Below are positions 46,033 to 53,598 of a stretch of DNA of 64,000 nucleotides, piece after piece. Location: the NCBI RefSeq assembly GCF_027247405.1, contig NZ_CP097463.1, positions 2,108,001 through 2,172,000 of the forward strand. Direction: 5' to 3'. A model generated the notes under the pieces. That model did not search any database. It was given only the letters and a program-made list of their open reading frames with translations, and was not told the DNA's origin. Numbering within the stretch: position 1 is the stretch's first letter; each line of letters starts with the position of its first letter. Made by a program: the position numbers and the translations under genes. Origin of the DNA: Jatrophihabitans cynanchi. Its GTDB lineage: Bacteria; Actinomycetota; Actinomycetes; Mycobacteriales; Jatrophihabitantaceae.

Positions 46033-46421
46033 CATGCTCGCCAGGCTGACGCCCGGCTGACCTGCGCGCGCCCGGCCCGCGCCGATGCGATGACCGTGCG
46101 CGTCCCCGCGATCGGCAGGTGCACCGTGATCGCGACCTGCACCCGCACCGTCCCACTGCGCCCGTCGGCACCCAGCCGCACAGCGCAGGAGCGCACCGCC
46201 GCACCGTTCGCGGCGGCCAGCGCCGACGCGACGCCGCACACGTCGCCGCCCACGCCGATCCGGCCGGCCCCGGCGAGTGCCGCCAGGTCGGCGGCCGCGT
46301 CGGCGCGGTGGCGGGCGAGCACGGCCTGCGTCCGCGCGACCCCCAGGAAGCCGACCAGCATGACCAGCGCGCAGCAGGCGAGCACCCAGATCGTCGCCGA
46401 TCCGCGTTCCGCGCCCGTCAC
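45630..46421 (-). CDS. TadE-like secretion-neighbourhood protein with a run-on C-terminus antisense to the helicase
   Basis: From GTG 46421 (GTGA overlap with the TadE gene) about 110 residues match the helicase/secretion-neighbourhood TadE-like family: RGSATIWVLACCALVMLVGFLGVARTQAVLARHRADAAADLAALAGAGR, CGVASALAAANGAAVRSCAVRL and ending IASARAGRA. A stop would be expected near 46090. Instead the frame passes through the helicase-end repeats (VSRASAWRACQPGEHVSRAS) and 403 bases antisense to the helicase, to 263 residues. The N-terminal helix anchors a pilus-like protein. The extension is probably an accident of repeat growth. Confidence 0.6.
   Translation of the reverse strand: MTGAERGSATIWVLACCALVMLVGFLGVARTQAVLARHRADAAADLAALAGAGRIGVGGDVCGVASALAAANGAAVRSCAVRLGADGRSGTVRVQVAITVHLPIAGTRTVIASARAGRAQVSRASAWRACQPGEHVSRASRRSSKWTAPRLSSGSLPLPHLGDCTHEGQPATHSHESIASRVAASQSAIAACPRSAKPAPPWCPSYTNTVGRPVSGCSAVDTPPMSQRSQVANNGNSPIAACSAACAAPGTAAASNPIASSAS
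46005..46062. repeat. Short direct repeats at the helicase 3' end
   Basis: GCTGACGTGCTCGCCCGGCT, then a near copy GCTGACATGCTCGCCAGGCT and two shorter GCCCGGCTGAC copies. The helicase TGA (46030-46032) is in the second unit and the following units repeat it. Confidence 0.75.
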
Positions 46422-46795
46422 GGCGGCACACCGCCGGTCCCGCCGTCCGCGCCGGGCTCGAGCGCTGCGACCGCCCGCGCGGTCACGGTCACCGACGGCA
46501 GCCAGCGCGCGAGCAGATGCATCGACCCGCCGGCCACCACCGTCACCTGTCCACCGGACCTGTCGATGCTGACCGTCGCGCCCGGCGCGTACTGGTGCGC
46601 AAGCCGCCGCGCCGTCGCATCGTCGCCGCGCGCCGCCGCCCGAGCCGCCTCGCGCACCGCGTCCTGCATGCGCACCCGCTGCCCCGCGACGGACACCGCA
46701 CTGAGCGCCACCGCCAACAGCAGCACGAGCACCGGCAGGCAGGTGGCGAGCTCGGCGGTCACCGTGCCGCGATCCCCGAGCACCCGTGTGCGCAC
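46418..46795 (-). CDS. TadE-like pilus assembly protein
   Basis: 125 residues from GTG 46795. Family features: short N-terminus DRGTVTAELATCLPVLVLLLAVALSAVSVAGQRVRMQDAVREAARAAARGD (RGxVTAE before one membrane helix, then the AxxAARAAARG stretch), followed by a beta-rich C-terminal part (GATVSIDRSGGQVTVVAGG). It is a minor pseudopilin of a Tad/Flp system. The pilin, ATPase and membrane genes that should follow upstream are missing, because the locus is broken at 46.9 kb. Confidence 0.87.
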   Translation of the reverse strand: MRTRVLGDRGTVTAELATCLPVLVLLLAVALSAVSVAGQRVRMQDAVREAARAAARGDDATARRLAHQYAPGATVSIDRSGGQVTVVAGGSMHLLARWLPSVTVTARAVAALEPGADGGTGGVPP

Positions 46796-46797
46796 CT

Positions 46798-46925
46798 TCA
46801 GATCGCGTGCAGTGCCGACGTGACGATCGACGACAACGCCGAGGACACCGCGCCACTGCGCACCACCTTGTAGAGCACGGCCGCGAACGCGACGGCCGCG
46901 ACGGCGCTCGCGTAGCCATTGGGTA
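46798..46925 (-). pseudogene. 5'-truncated Flp-pilin-like (DUF4244) gene
   Basis: The frame ending at 46798 reads YASAVAAVAFAAVLYKVVRSGAVSSALSSIVTSALHAI, the C-terminal membrane helix of a DUF4244 small pilin. The N-terminal G.xTAEYA processing region is absent. Upstream sequence belongs to an ABC ATPase relic, so the gene has been cut at about 46925. A 60-residue frame from 46980 has a foreign N-terminus and is probably not functional. Confidence 0.7.
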
Positions 46926-46939
46926 GTCGCAGTCGCACC

Positions 46940-47092
46940 TCAACAGCGCCAGCCGAGAGCCCTGGTCGATTTGCCGGCACCGTTGGGGCCGAGGAAACCG
47001 AACACCTCAGCGGCCCTCGCCCGGATGTCGACCTCGGTGATGCCCGCGATGGGGTCCTAACGTGTTGGTGAGCCGCTCGATGTGGATACCTC
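46940..47092 (-). pseudogene. ABC-transporter ATPase relic
   Basis: Minus-strand reading: IHIERLTNTLG, a one-base frame change, then [31 protein letters not shown] and a stop after about ten unrelated residues. This is the start of a drug-type ABC ATPase up to Walker A. The rest is gone. It marks a recombination junction between the Tad remnant and the TetR gene. Confidence 0.75.
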
Positions 47093-47094
47093 GC

Positions 47095-47712
47095 TCATCG
47101 GCGCGCCGTCCCGCGCGCGGCGCGGGCATCCTTGAGTGCGAACTCGAGCAGCGCCCGGGCGGTCCACTGGGCGAGGTCAACGTACTGCTCCCGGGTCAGA
47201 CCGGCGATGTCGGTCAGCCAGACCAGCGATTCGATGCCGGTGGCCGCGCGGATGGCGACGGCCAGGCGGCGCACGTCCACGTCCGGCTTGCGCGAGCGCA
47301 GCGGGGCGAGTGCGTCCTCGAGCCAGGCGATGGCGCGCCCCTGCCGCAGCGGCGGCTGCGCGGCTCCCGGTTCCAGCGAGGCGAGCAGCTGGGCGCGCAG
47401 CGCGGCTTCGTTGCGCAGGTTGAACCGGGCGAATCCTTCCACGGTGAGGTCGAGTCTGGTGTGCGCGTCGCGCGGTGCGGGGTCGGGCAGCAGGGTCGTG
47501 GATCCGGTCTCCGGGAAGGCGACGGCGAGCAGCGAGCGCTGGCTCGGGAAGTACCGGTAGGCGGTGGTGCGGGAGATCCCGGCCGCCTCGGCGACGGCGT
47601 CGACGGTCGGGTTCAGGCCGGCTGCGAAGAGCCGCTGCGCCGCTTCGGCCAGCGCGGCGCGGGTGCGTTGCTTCTGGGCGGCCCGACCGCTGGCCTCGTA
47701 TGGCACCGTCAT
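47095..47712 (-). CDS. TetR-family transcriptional regulator
   Basis: 205 residues from ATG 47712. Helix-turn-helix: QKQRTRAALAEAAQRLFAAGLNPTVDAVAEAAGISRTTAYRYFPSQRSLLAVAFPE. The ligand domain is Ala/Leu-rich. An imperfect palindrome overlaps its start codon, and the divergent cupin gene begins 42 bases away, so it probably represses both. Confidence 0.9.
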   Translation of the reverse strand: MTVPYEASGRAAQKQRTRAALAEAAQRLFAAGLNPTVDAVAEAAGISRTTAYRYFPSQRSLLAVAFPETGSTTLLPDPAPRDAHTRLDLTVEGFARFNLRNEAALRAQLLASLEPGAAQPPLRQGRAIAWLEDALAPLRSRKPDVDVRRLAVAIRAATGIESLVWLTDIAGLTREQYVDLAQWTARALLEFALKDARAARGTARR

Positions 47713-47740
47713 GCCATTATGGTATGTGAGTCCCATATGG
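47711..47740. promoter_or_regulatory. TetR operator candidates in a divergent promoter
   Basis: AT-CCAT-T-ATGG-AT (47711-47725, with one mismatched pair) covers the TetR start codon, and the 8-bp palindrome CCATATGG (47733-47740) follows. Placement fits autorepression together with control of the cupin gene. Confidence 0.5.
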
Positions 47741-47754
47741 ATCCGAGGTGCGAC

Positions 47755-48099
47755 ATGTGCGGCGATCCGGTGATCACCAACCCGAGCCTGTACCGGGTGG
47801 TCTTCGAGAACGAGCGGGTCCGGGTGTTGGAGTACCGCGACGGTCCCGGTGACCGCACTACGCCGCACCGGCATCCGGACAGTGTCATGGTCACGTTGTC
47901 GTCGTTCCGTCGTCGCCTGGCCAGCGGCGGCCGCAGGGTCGATGTCGAGATCCCCGCCGGCCAGGTCCGCTGGCTGGATGCGCAGGAGCACAGCGGAGAG
48001 AACGTCGGCGACACTCCGACGCACACGGTGTTCGTCGAACTGAAAGAAGAGGCGCCTGCGCGTGTAGCCGCGGCCCGGCTTGGCCCGGCCGAACCCTGA
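47755..48099 (+). CDS. Small cupin-domain protein
   Basis: 114 residues from ATG 47755, preceded by GAGG at seven bases. ATG 47737 and 47719 are in-frame alternatives. The cupin metal motif is visible: ERVRVLEYRDGPGDRTTPHRHPDSVMVTLSSFRRRL, and the second motif region ends THTVFVELKE. Single-domain cupins bind metal and serve many roles. The function here is unknown. It is divergent from and probably controlled by the TetR gene. Confidence 0.8.
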   Translation: MCGDPVITNPSLYRVVFENERVRVLEYRDGPGDRTTPHRHPDSVMVTLSSFRRRLASGGRRVDVEIPAGQVRWLDAQEHSGENVGDTPTHTVFVELKEEAPARVAAARLGPAEP

Positions 48100-48139
48100 T
48101 ATCGGACCGGCCGCGACAGACGGTGGGCGCTGGCCTGGA

Positions 48140-48751
48140 TCAGGGCTTCCGGCGGAGCCGGTACCAGGACGGCGCGGCCTTGCGCAGCCGTTTCGGCATG
48201 CCGTCGACCACGGCCGCCTCGACGTCGGTGACCGTCCAGCCGGCGAACGCGGCCTCGATGTCGGGCTGGTCGGCGCCCCGCGGAAGTGGGCGCGGCGCGG
48301 CGCCGGCCTTGAACGCCAGCAGCAGCATCGTGGCACCTGTCGTCGCGATCGCGGTGACCGCACGCCCCATGGCGGCGCGCTCGTCCGGCGCGAGCCCGTG
48401 GAAGCAGCCGATGTCGAGGAACAGGTCGTAGCCGGTGCCGACCGTCTCCGGGGGCAGGGCGGTCACGTCCGCGCGCACCAACTCGGCGGTGACGCCGTGT
48501 TGGGCGATCCGTCGGCGGGCACGCTCCAGGGCCTTCGGGACCAAATCCACGCCGGTGACCGTCCAGCCGCGCTCGGCCAGCGTCAGGGTGTGCGCGCCGG
48601 ATCCGCAGCCGAGGTCGAGTGCCTTGGCGGGCCCGCCGTGTTCGGTCTCCTCGCGGGCGAAAAGCCGCGGCAGGGTTTCGGTATCGGCGGCCGCAGCCCG
48701 TTCCCACGGGGTGAACCCGACGGCGTAGGCGAATGTGTAGAAGCGGCTCAT
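48140..48751 (-). CDS. SAM-dependent class I methyltransferase
   Basis: 203 residues. Motif I ALDLGCGSGAHTLTLAERGWTVTGVDLVPKALERARRR is followed by VRADVTALP and YDLFLDIGCFHGL, a pattern of small thiopurine/UbiE-like methyltransferases. The substrate is unknown. It is divergent from a TetR gene, and the shared region holds CTATAG palindromes, so TetR control is likely. Confidence 0.88.
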   Translation of the reverse strand: MSRFYTFAYAVGFTPWERAAAADTETLPRLFAREETEHGGPAKALDLGCGSGAHTLTLAERGWTVTGVDLVPKALERARRRIAQHGVTAELVRADVTALPPETVGTGYDLFLDIGCFHGLAPDERAAMGRAVTAIATTGATMLLLAFKAGAAPRPLPRGADQPDIEAAFAGWTVTDVEAAVVDGMPKRLRKAAPSWYRLRRKP

Positions 48752-48774
48752 TGGCCTCTCCTTCGATTCAGATC

Positions 48775-48806
48775 GCTAGAGCGTAGCTCTATAGTGGTGC
48801 TATAGC
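48775..48806. promoter_or_regulatory. Divergent TetR operator candidates
   Basis: CTATAG-N5-CTATAG (48789-48805), with the palindrome GCTATAGC (48799-48806) and a related GCTAGAGC (48775-48782). TATAGT (48790-48795) may be a -10 box for the TetR gene. Confidence 0.5.
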
Positions 48807-48825
48807 AACGGTCGCGGGGAGTCCT

Positions 48826-49455
48826 ATGTCCACGTCCAGCGGTGCCGGCCGCCGCATCCGTCGCGGAGCCGATACGCGGCGGAGGATCGAACAGGCCGCT
48901 GCCGACCTGTTCGTCGCGCGCGGCTACCATGGCACCTCCATGCAGGACATCGCCACGGCCGCCCGGGTGCACGTCCAGACGATCTACCTCGCATACGGCA
49001 CCAAGGCCGAACTGCTGCGAGCCGCCGCCTCCTGGAAGGTGTCCGAAGGCGAGGACCCGGCGATCCCGCCGCCGGAGCGGCGCTGGGTGCGAGAAGTGAT
49101 CGCCGAGCCCGACCCCCGCCGGAAGGTGCGCCTGTACGTGCGCCACATTCGCCATGTGACGCAGCAGTGGGCGCCGATGCGCGACGTGATGCGCGCCGCT
49201 GCTGGCGAACCCGAAGTCGCCGAGAAACTGGCCGCCATGGAATACGGCCGCTACCAAGGCCCGGAGAACCTGTGGCCGGCCATCGCCGAAAACGGCCAAT
49301 TTCGCGACGGCCTTACCGCCGGCGACGCCGCGGTGCTCACCTACGCCATCGCCAGCCCGGACACCTTTCGGCAGCTACGTGAGCGGGGGTGGTCGTGGGA
49401 CCGCGCCGAGGCCGCCATCGTCGACACGCTCGTCCGGATGCTGCTGAAGACCTGA
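48826..49455 (+). CDS. TetR-family transcriptional regulator
   Basis: 209 residues from ATG, with GGGGAG seven bases upstream. Helix-turn-helix: DTRRRIEQAAADLFVARGYHGTSMQDIATAARVHVQTIYLAYGTKAELLRAAA. The C-terminal domain contains VRLYVRHIRHVTQQWAPMRDVMRAAAGEPEVAEKLAAME. It is divergent from the methyltransferase gene. The 190 bases after its stop hold nothing that I recognise. Confidence 0.92.
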   Translation: MSTSSGAGRRIRRGADTRRRIEQAAADLFVARGYHGTSMQDIATAARVHVQTIYLAYGTKAELLRAAASWKVSEGEDPAIPPPERRWVREVIAEPDPRRKVRLYVRHIRHVTQQWAPMRDVMRAAAGEPEVAEKLAAMEYGRYQGPENLWPAIAENGQFRDGLTAGDAAVLTYAIASPDTFRQLRERGWSWDRAEAAIVDTLVRMLLKT

Positions 49456-49645
49456 CCTTCTGGGCTCCTTGAGTTTGCAACGTTGGGTCCAGCGGGAGCG
49501 CGGGCTGATGCGCGTGCGGCAACCCGGCGCGGTAACCGGCGCGGTTCTTGTCCGCCTACGTGCGCCTTGATACCGGGCACCCATTAGTCGATAGGCTCAG
49601 CGCGAGCTCGAGCGTGCAGCCGCGGACGGCGCCCGGGGAGTGTCG

Positions 49646-50461
49646 CTAGTTGCGTCGCTGGTACAGGGCTGTGGTGAGCGGGGCGAAGATCGCGATGAGG
49701 GCACCGGCCGCGGCGATCACCCACAGCACTTGAGTCGCGCTGGCCGTGCCGGCCATGAGGCCGCGTTCGGCGTTGGCGAGGTGGGTGATCGGGTTGCCGT
49801 CCGCAATGCGGCGCAACCACCCCGGCATGGTGTCGGGTCGGACGAAGACGTTGCTGACGAACACGACGGGGAACAGGATCACGAAGCCGAGGTTCTGTAC
49901 GGCGGTCGGCGTGCGCAGGATCAGCCCGAGCGCGATCCAGAGCCAGGACAGGGCGGAGGCGAACAGGAGCACGAGCGCGATCGCGGCGGCGACCCCGAGC
50001 GGTCCGCCGCCGGCGCGGTAGCCCATGGCGAAGCCGAGCCCGTCGACCAGGCCGGCGGCGATCAGGTAGCGGCCGAGGTCGCCGATCAGGGCGCCGACGA
50101 TCGGTGCGGGCCGCCAGATCGGCATGGACCGGAACCGGTCGAAGGCGCCGGTGGACAGGTCGCGGTTGAGGGTGACGCCGCTGTAGACGGTGACGAACAC
50201 GACTGCGAGCGCAAGGGTGCCGGGGAGCAGGAATTGCAGGTAGTCGTGCGTTGAGCCGGCCAGCGCGCCACCGAAGAGGTAGGTGAACAGCAGGGTGAAC
50301 AGGATCGGGATGCCGAGGACGTCGCCGAGCTGCTCAGGCACGTGTTTGATCTTGAGCAGCGAGCGCCAGGCGAAGGCCAGCGAGGCGCCGGCCGGGCCTG
50401 CGGCGCGCGGGCGCGCGTGCATCGCCAGTGCATGTGGGTCCCGGTTCGTCGGCACGGTCAC
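49646..50461 (-). CDS. ABC-2 type transporter permease (DrrB-like)
   Basis: 271 residues with six predicted membrane helices: [74 protein letters not shown] and [15 protein letters not shown] among them. The conserved [16 protein letters not shown] and [30 protein letters not shown] are typical of daunorubicin-resistance DrrB permeases. Its start overlaps the ATPase stop by four bases. Exports hydrophobic compounds (family inference). Confidence 0.92.
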   Translation of the reverse strand: MTVPTNRDPHALAMHARPRAAGPAGASLAFAWRSLLKIKHVPEQLGDVLGIPILFTLLFTYLFGGALAGSTHDYLQFLLPGTLALAVVFVTVYSGVTLNRDLSTGAFDRFRSMPIWRPAPIVGALIGDLGRYLIAAGLVDGLGFAMGYRAGGGPLGVAAAIALVLLFASALSWLWIALGLILRTPTAVQNLGFVILFPVVFVSNVFVRPDTMPGWLRRIADGNPITHLANAERGLMAGTASATQVLWVIAAAGALIAIFAPLTTALYQRRN

Positions 50462-51474
50462 GCGAGTGCCTCCTCTGCAGCCGGTTCGGGTTCGGCACTG
50501 CTGCCGGTGAGGGCCAGGAAGACCTCGTCGAGGCTGGGCTGGCCGAGGGTGAAGTCACTGACGCTGATCCCGGCGCCAGACAGTCGGGTCAGCGCCCGGG
50601 CCGCGAGGTCGGCCAGTTCGGAACGTCGGCCGTTCTGCGGGATGCGAGCACTCAGGCTGGCCGGGTCGGGTCCAGCATGGACGGCGACGCCGAGGTCTCT
50701 GGCGAGGACCGTCTGTGCCTGGTCGCGTTGGGTCGGGTCGAACAGCCGCACCCGGAATCCGCCAGCGCCTGCGGAGGCCTTGAGCTCCCCGCGGGTGCCG
50801 GCCGCGATGACCCGGCCGTGGTCGATCACGGCGATCCGGTCGGCGAGCTGGTCGGCCTCGTCGAGGTACTGGGTGGTCAGTAGCACGGTGGTTCCGTCGG
50901 CGACGATGCTGCGCACGATCGCCCATACGTGGCTGCGGCTGCGCGGGTCCAGACCGGTGGTCGGTTCGTCGAGGAACAGCAGGTCCGGCTTGACGAAGAT
51001 GCTGGCCGCGATGTCCAGTTTGCGGCGCATCCCGCCGGACAGCTGAGCCGTTTGGCGAGCCGCCGCACCGGCGAGGTCGAATGCGGCGAGTAGTTCGTCC
51101 GCGCGCCGCCGTGCGGTGCGTCGGCTGTGACCGAGCAGTCGGCCGACCAGCACCAGGTTCTCCAGAGCGGTGAGATCCTCGTCCACCGAAGCGAACTGGC
51201 CGGTCAGGCTGATCCGGCGCCGCACCGCCGCGGGCTCACGGGCGACGTCGTGGCCGAACACCCGCACGGAGCCCGCGTCCGGGCGCAGCAACGTGGCCAG
51301 CACGCGAATCGTCGTGGTCTTGCCCGCCCCGTTCGGACCCAGCACGCCGAAGACGCTGCCGCGCGGAATCGCCAAATCGAGGCCGTCGACCGCGCGGGCG
51401 GTTCCGAAGGTCTTCACCAAGCCCTCGGCCTCGACGGCCAGATCGGACGTTTCGCGGTGTGTCGTCGTCATCAC
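50458..51474 (-). CDS. ABC transporter ATPase (DrrA-like)
   Basis: 338 residues. Walker [17 protein letters not shown]-loop [14 protein letters not shown], signature [14 protein letters not shown], Walker [13 protein letters not shown] and H-loop region [17 protein letters not shown] are complete. The extended C-terminus ([14 protein letters not shown]) is typical of DrrA. Together with the permease it forms an exporter for antibiotics or lipids. The TetR gene is divergent 27 bases away. Confidence 0.94.
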   Translation of the reverse strand: MMTTTHRETSDLAVEAEGLVKTFGTARAVDGLDLAIPRGSVFGVLGPNGAGKTTTIRVLATLLRPDAGSVRVFGHDVAREPAAVRRRISLTGQFASVDEDLTALENLVLVGRLLGHSRRTARRRADELLAAFDLAGAAARQTAQLSGGMRRKLDIAASIFVKPDLLFLDEPTTGLDPRSRSHVWAIVRSIVADGTTVLLTTQYLDEADQLADRIAVIDHGRVIAAGTRGELKASAGAGGFRVRLFDPTQRDQAQTVLARDLGVAVHAGPDPASLSARIPQNGRRSELADLAARALTRLSGAGISVSDFTLGQPSLDEVFLALTGSSAEPEPAAEEALA

Positions 51475-51492
51475 GGGCCGAACCTAGCTAAT

Positions 51493-51510
51493 CTTGTCCA
51501 GATGGACAAG
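51493..51510. promoter_or_regulatory. TetR operator CTTGTCCA-GA-TGGACAAG over a start codon
   Basis: Perfect 8-bp inverted repeat that includes the ATG of the TetR gene (51502-51504). A TAATCT box (51489-51494) overlaps it and would start transcription at or near the ATG. It probably mediates autorepression and control of the divergent ABC exporter. Confidence 0.7.
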
Positions 51511-52191
51511 TCAGGTGGACAACAGGGCCGGCCGGCTGTCGGGGAGCGTGGTCCGGCGTCCCGGCCGACCCGCGAGCGGCTGATGAGCGCTGCGGCCGAG
51601 CTGATCGCCGAGCTGGGGTGGGGACGGGTGACCACCCGCGCGGTCGCCGACCGGGCCGGCCTGCCGCACGGTGCGGTCAGCTACCACTTCCGCGGTAAGC
51701 AGGAACTGCTCATCGACGCGACGATGTTCGCCTTCGAACGCGCGGTGCCGGTCGGTGAGTTCGCGGCACGTGCCACGGTCGCCGGGCTGATCGACCTGGT
51801 CGAGGTGCAGGTGGCCGATCGCGAGGCGATCGATCCGGTGACGTCCCGGCTGATGTTCGAAGCGATGCGCGAGGCCGAACGCGACCAGAAGCTGCGGGCC
51901 CGGATGGGCGCCATGCTCCACCAGTACCGCGAACTGATGATCCGAACCGTTGCCGACGACCAGCAACAGGATGCGGTATTCGCCGGCGCTCCCGCGGACG
52001 CGCTGGCCACCCTGCTCGCCGCCGTCGGCGACGGCCTGCTCCTGCACGCGTTGCTCGACCCGGACCTCGACATACGGGCCGCGCTCGACGCGCTGCGCAC
52101 ACTGCTGCAGGCGCGCGAGGGCAGCGCCGGGGCGCCGCGGCGTCCGAGCACGCGGCGGCGAAAGGAGCCCCGTGCTCGGCGCGAGCCCTGA
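51502..52191 (+). CDS. TetR-family transcriptional regulator
   Basis: 229 residues from ATG 51502. Helix-turn-helix: TRERLMSAAAELIAELGWGRVTTRAVADRAGLPHGAVSYHFRGKQELLIDATM. The ligand domain continues VAGLIDLVEVQVADREAIDPVTSRLMFEAMREAERDQKLRARM, with a basic tail (STRRRKEPRARREP). Start region overlaps its putative operator, so the transcript is probably leaderless and autoregulated. Divergence from the DrrAB-like exporter makes it the exporter regulator. Confidence 0.9.
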   Translation: MDKSGGQQGRPAVGERGPASRPTRERLMSAAAELIAELGWGRVTTRAVADRAGLPHGAVSYHFRGKQELLIDATMFAFERAVPVGEFAARATVAGLIDLVEVQVADREAIDPVTSRLMFEAMREAERDQKLRARMGAMLHQYRELMIRTVADDQQQDAVFAGAPADALATLLAAVGDGLLLHALLDPDLDIRAALDALRTLLQAREGSAGAPRRPSTRRRKEPRARREP

Positions 52192-52281
52192 CCCGCCGGC
52201 CACCGGCGCAACCAGCCAAACGCGCGACGCGGCCGCGGTCGCCAGCCGCGGTGACCGGCGCTATGGCGGGTCGGCCTACCG

Positions 52282-52524
52282 CTACCGTGTCCGGTGACGA
52301 TCGTGACGTAGTTGATCTAGCCGGGTGCGCGCGAGCCGTTGCAGCATCTCCGGAAATGCCGCGTCGAGTACCTGACCGGCGAGGTCGTCTCGCGCGCCCA
52401 GGACGACGCCGCTGATCGTCGACAAGTCGAGGTCGGCCTGAAATTCGAGCATCAACGATTCGGTGACGTCGGCGAGGCTGCCCGCCGTCACGTCACGAGC
52501 AGGATCTCCGCGGCGCTGGCTCAC
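52282..52524 (-). CDS. Small protein with a three-helix-bundle dimerization-like domain
   Basis: 80 residues from GTG. The sequence SLMLEFQADLDLSTISGVVLGARDDLAGQVLDAAFPEMLQRLARTRLDQLR fits the short helical domain (DUF3562-type) found in many actinobacterial small proteins, in which a Phe and a final A.RLxx pattern are conserved. Function is unknown. It stands alone between a TetR gene and the copper-like operon. The 171 bases after it toward 52695 contain no recognisable gene. Confidence 0.6.
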   Translation of the reverse strand: MSQRRGDPARDVTAGSLADVTESLMLEFQADLDLSTISGVVLGARDDLAGQVLDAAFPEMLQRLARTRLDQLRHDRHRTR

Positions 52525-52695
52525 GGTCGATTCCGGCAGACGAGATCAGTGTGCAGCAGGCCGACGAGAGACGTCGCCGGTGCGGAAATCACGCGGCTCG
52601 CCTGGCCGCCACCCCGCTGCCCGCCGCCACGCGACGCCGTGCCCGTGACGCCGCGGGCCAGCACCGTTTCGCCGCCGCGAGCATTTGGCCGGCGG

Positions 52696-53490
52696 TTACA
52701 GCTGCGCATGGGACCAGTCGACGCGCCGCGGCGCCACCGTGGGCGTGCCGAGGTCGAGCTGGATGTCTTCGTGACTGGTCAGGGTGATCGACGCGGGGTC
52801 GCCGGTGTAGCGCTTGCCGTTGACGTAGGTCGTGACGTTGCCGGTTGCCGGTCCGACCTGATGGGGGCCGAGGGTTTGGTGCCAGATGCCGAAGAACTGG
52901 CCGAGGGTGTAGGTCGCGTGGCTGGGCGCCTCGACGTGGATGATGCCGTCCTGCGCGTGGGTGTGCAGCCAGTAGTAGCAGCGCGATGCCTCATCGAAGG
53001 TTCCGCGGCTGCCCTGCTGGGCTACCGGTTCGACGACGCCGATGCCGGCCGGGATCGGGCGCAGGGCGCCGTTGACGTAGACGGTCAGGTGCGTGTGGAT
53101 GTGGTAGACGGCCTGTTCCATGGAGTTGCACTGAACGCCGTCTGTGGTCTGCCCGGTCGCGGCGGTGCTGGCCGGCGCGAGCGGGGTGCCTTCCTCGAGC
53201 ACGATGCCTTCAGGTCCGGGCGGACCGGTCAGTGTCGCGCTCGCCGTGTCGGAGGACGCCGCGCTGGCGCCGGAGCCGTGGTGGCCGCCGCCACCGGAGA
53301 GGGCCAGCACGACGATCACGGTGACCGCGGCGGCGACCAGCGCGACCGATCCACCCCAGCGCAGCACGCGGAGCCGGCGCTGGCGCGCCGCCTCGGCGGC
53401 CCGGAACGCGGCCGCCTTACGTCGCGCGGCTCCGCTGCCGGAGCGGCTCGGCGGCGCGGTGCGTGCCGGACGCGAGGAGCGATTGGTCAT
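52696..53490 (-). CDS. Histidine-rich membrane-anchored protein, possibly metal-binding
   Basis: 264 residues from ATG 53490 with AAGGGGA upstream. A basic N-terminus precedes one membrane helix (VLRWGGSVALVAAAVTVIVVLALSG, near residues 43-67). The extracytoplasmic part contains YHIHTHLTVYVNG, YYWLHTHAQDGIIHVEAPS and QFFGIWHQTLGPHQVG, i.e. H-x-H-x-H and several spaced His residues in a beta-rich domain that could bind copper. Position downstream of a Sco1-like gene supports a metal role (inference). I do not recognise the family name. Confidence 0.6.
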   Translation of the reverse strand: MTNRSSRPARTAPPSRSGSGAARRKAAAFRAAEAARQRRLRVLRWGGSVALVAAAVTVIVVLALSGGGGHHGSGASAASSDTASATLTGPPGPEGIVLEEGTPLAPASTAATGQTTDGVQCNSMEQAVYHIHTHLTVYVNGALRPIPAGIGVVEPVAQQGSRGTFDEASRCYYWLHTHAQDGIIHVEAPSHATYTLGQFFGIWHQTLGPHQVGPATGNVTTYVNGKRYTGDPASITLTSHEDIQLDLGTPTVAPRRVDWSHAQL

Positions 53491-53598
53491 CACGGAGTCC
53501 CCTTCCAGGTGTGTCTGGCTCGGAATGCAGCCCGCTTTCCGGCAGGCGCGGGTTCGCCGGGGCCGTGTCGGCCGCCCGGCGGTGCGCCGGCGCCGCGG

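Noticed and set aside
49456-49645. Small gene or RNA after the TetR gene
   Set aside because: No frame with a start and ribosome site, no tRNA-like fold, and only weak hairpins.
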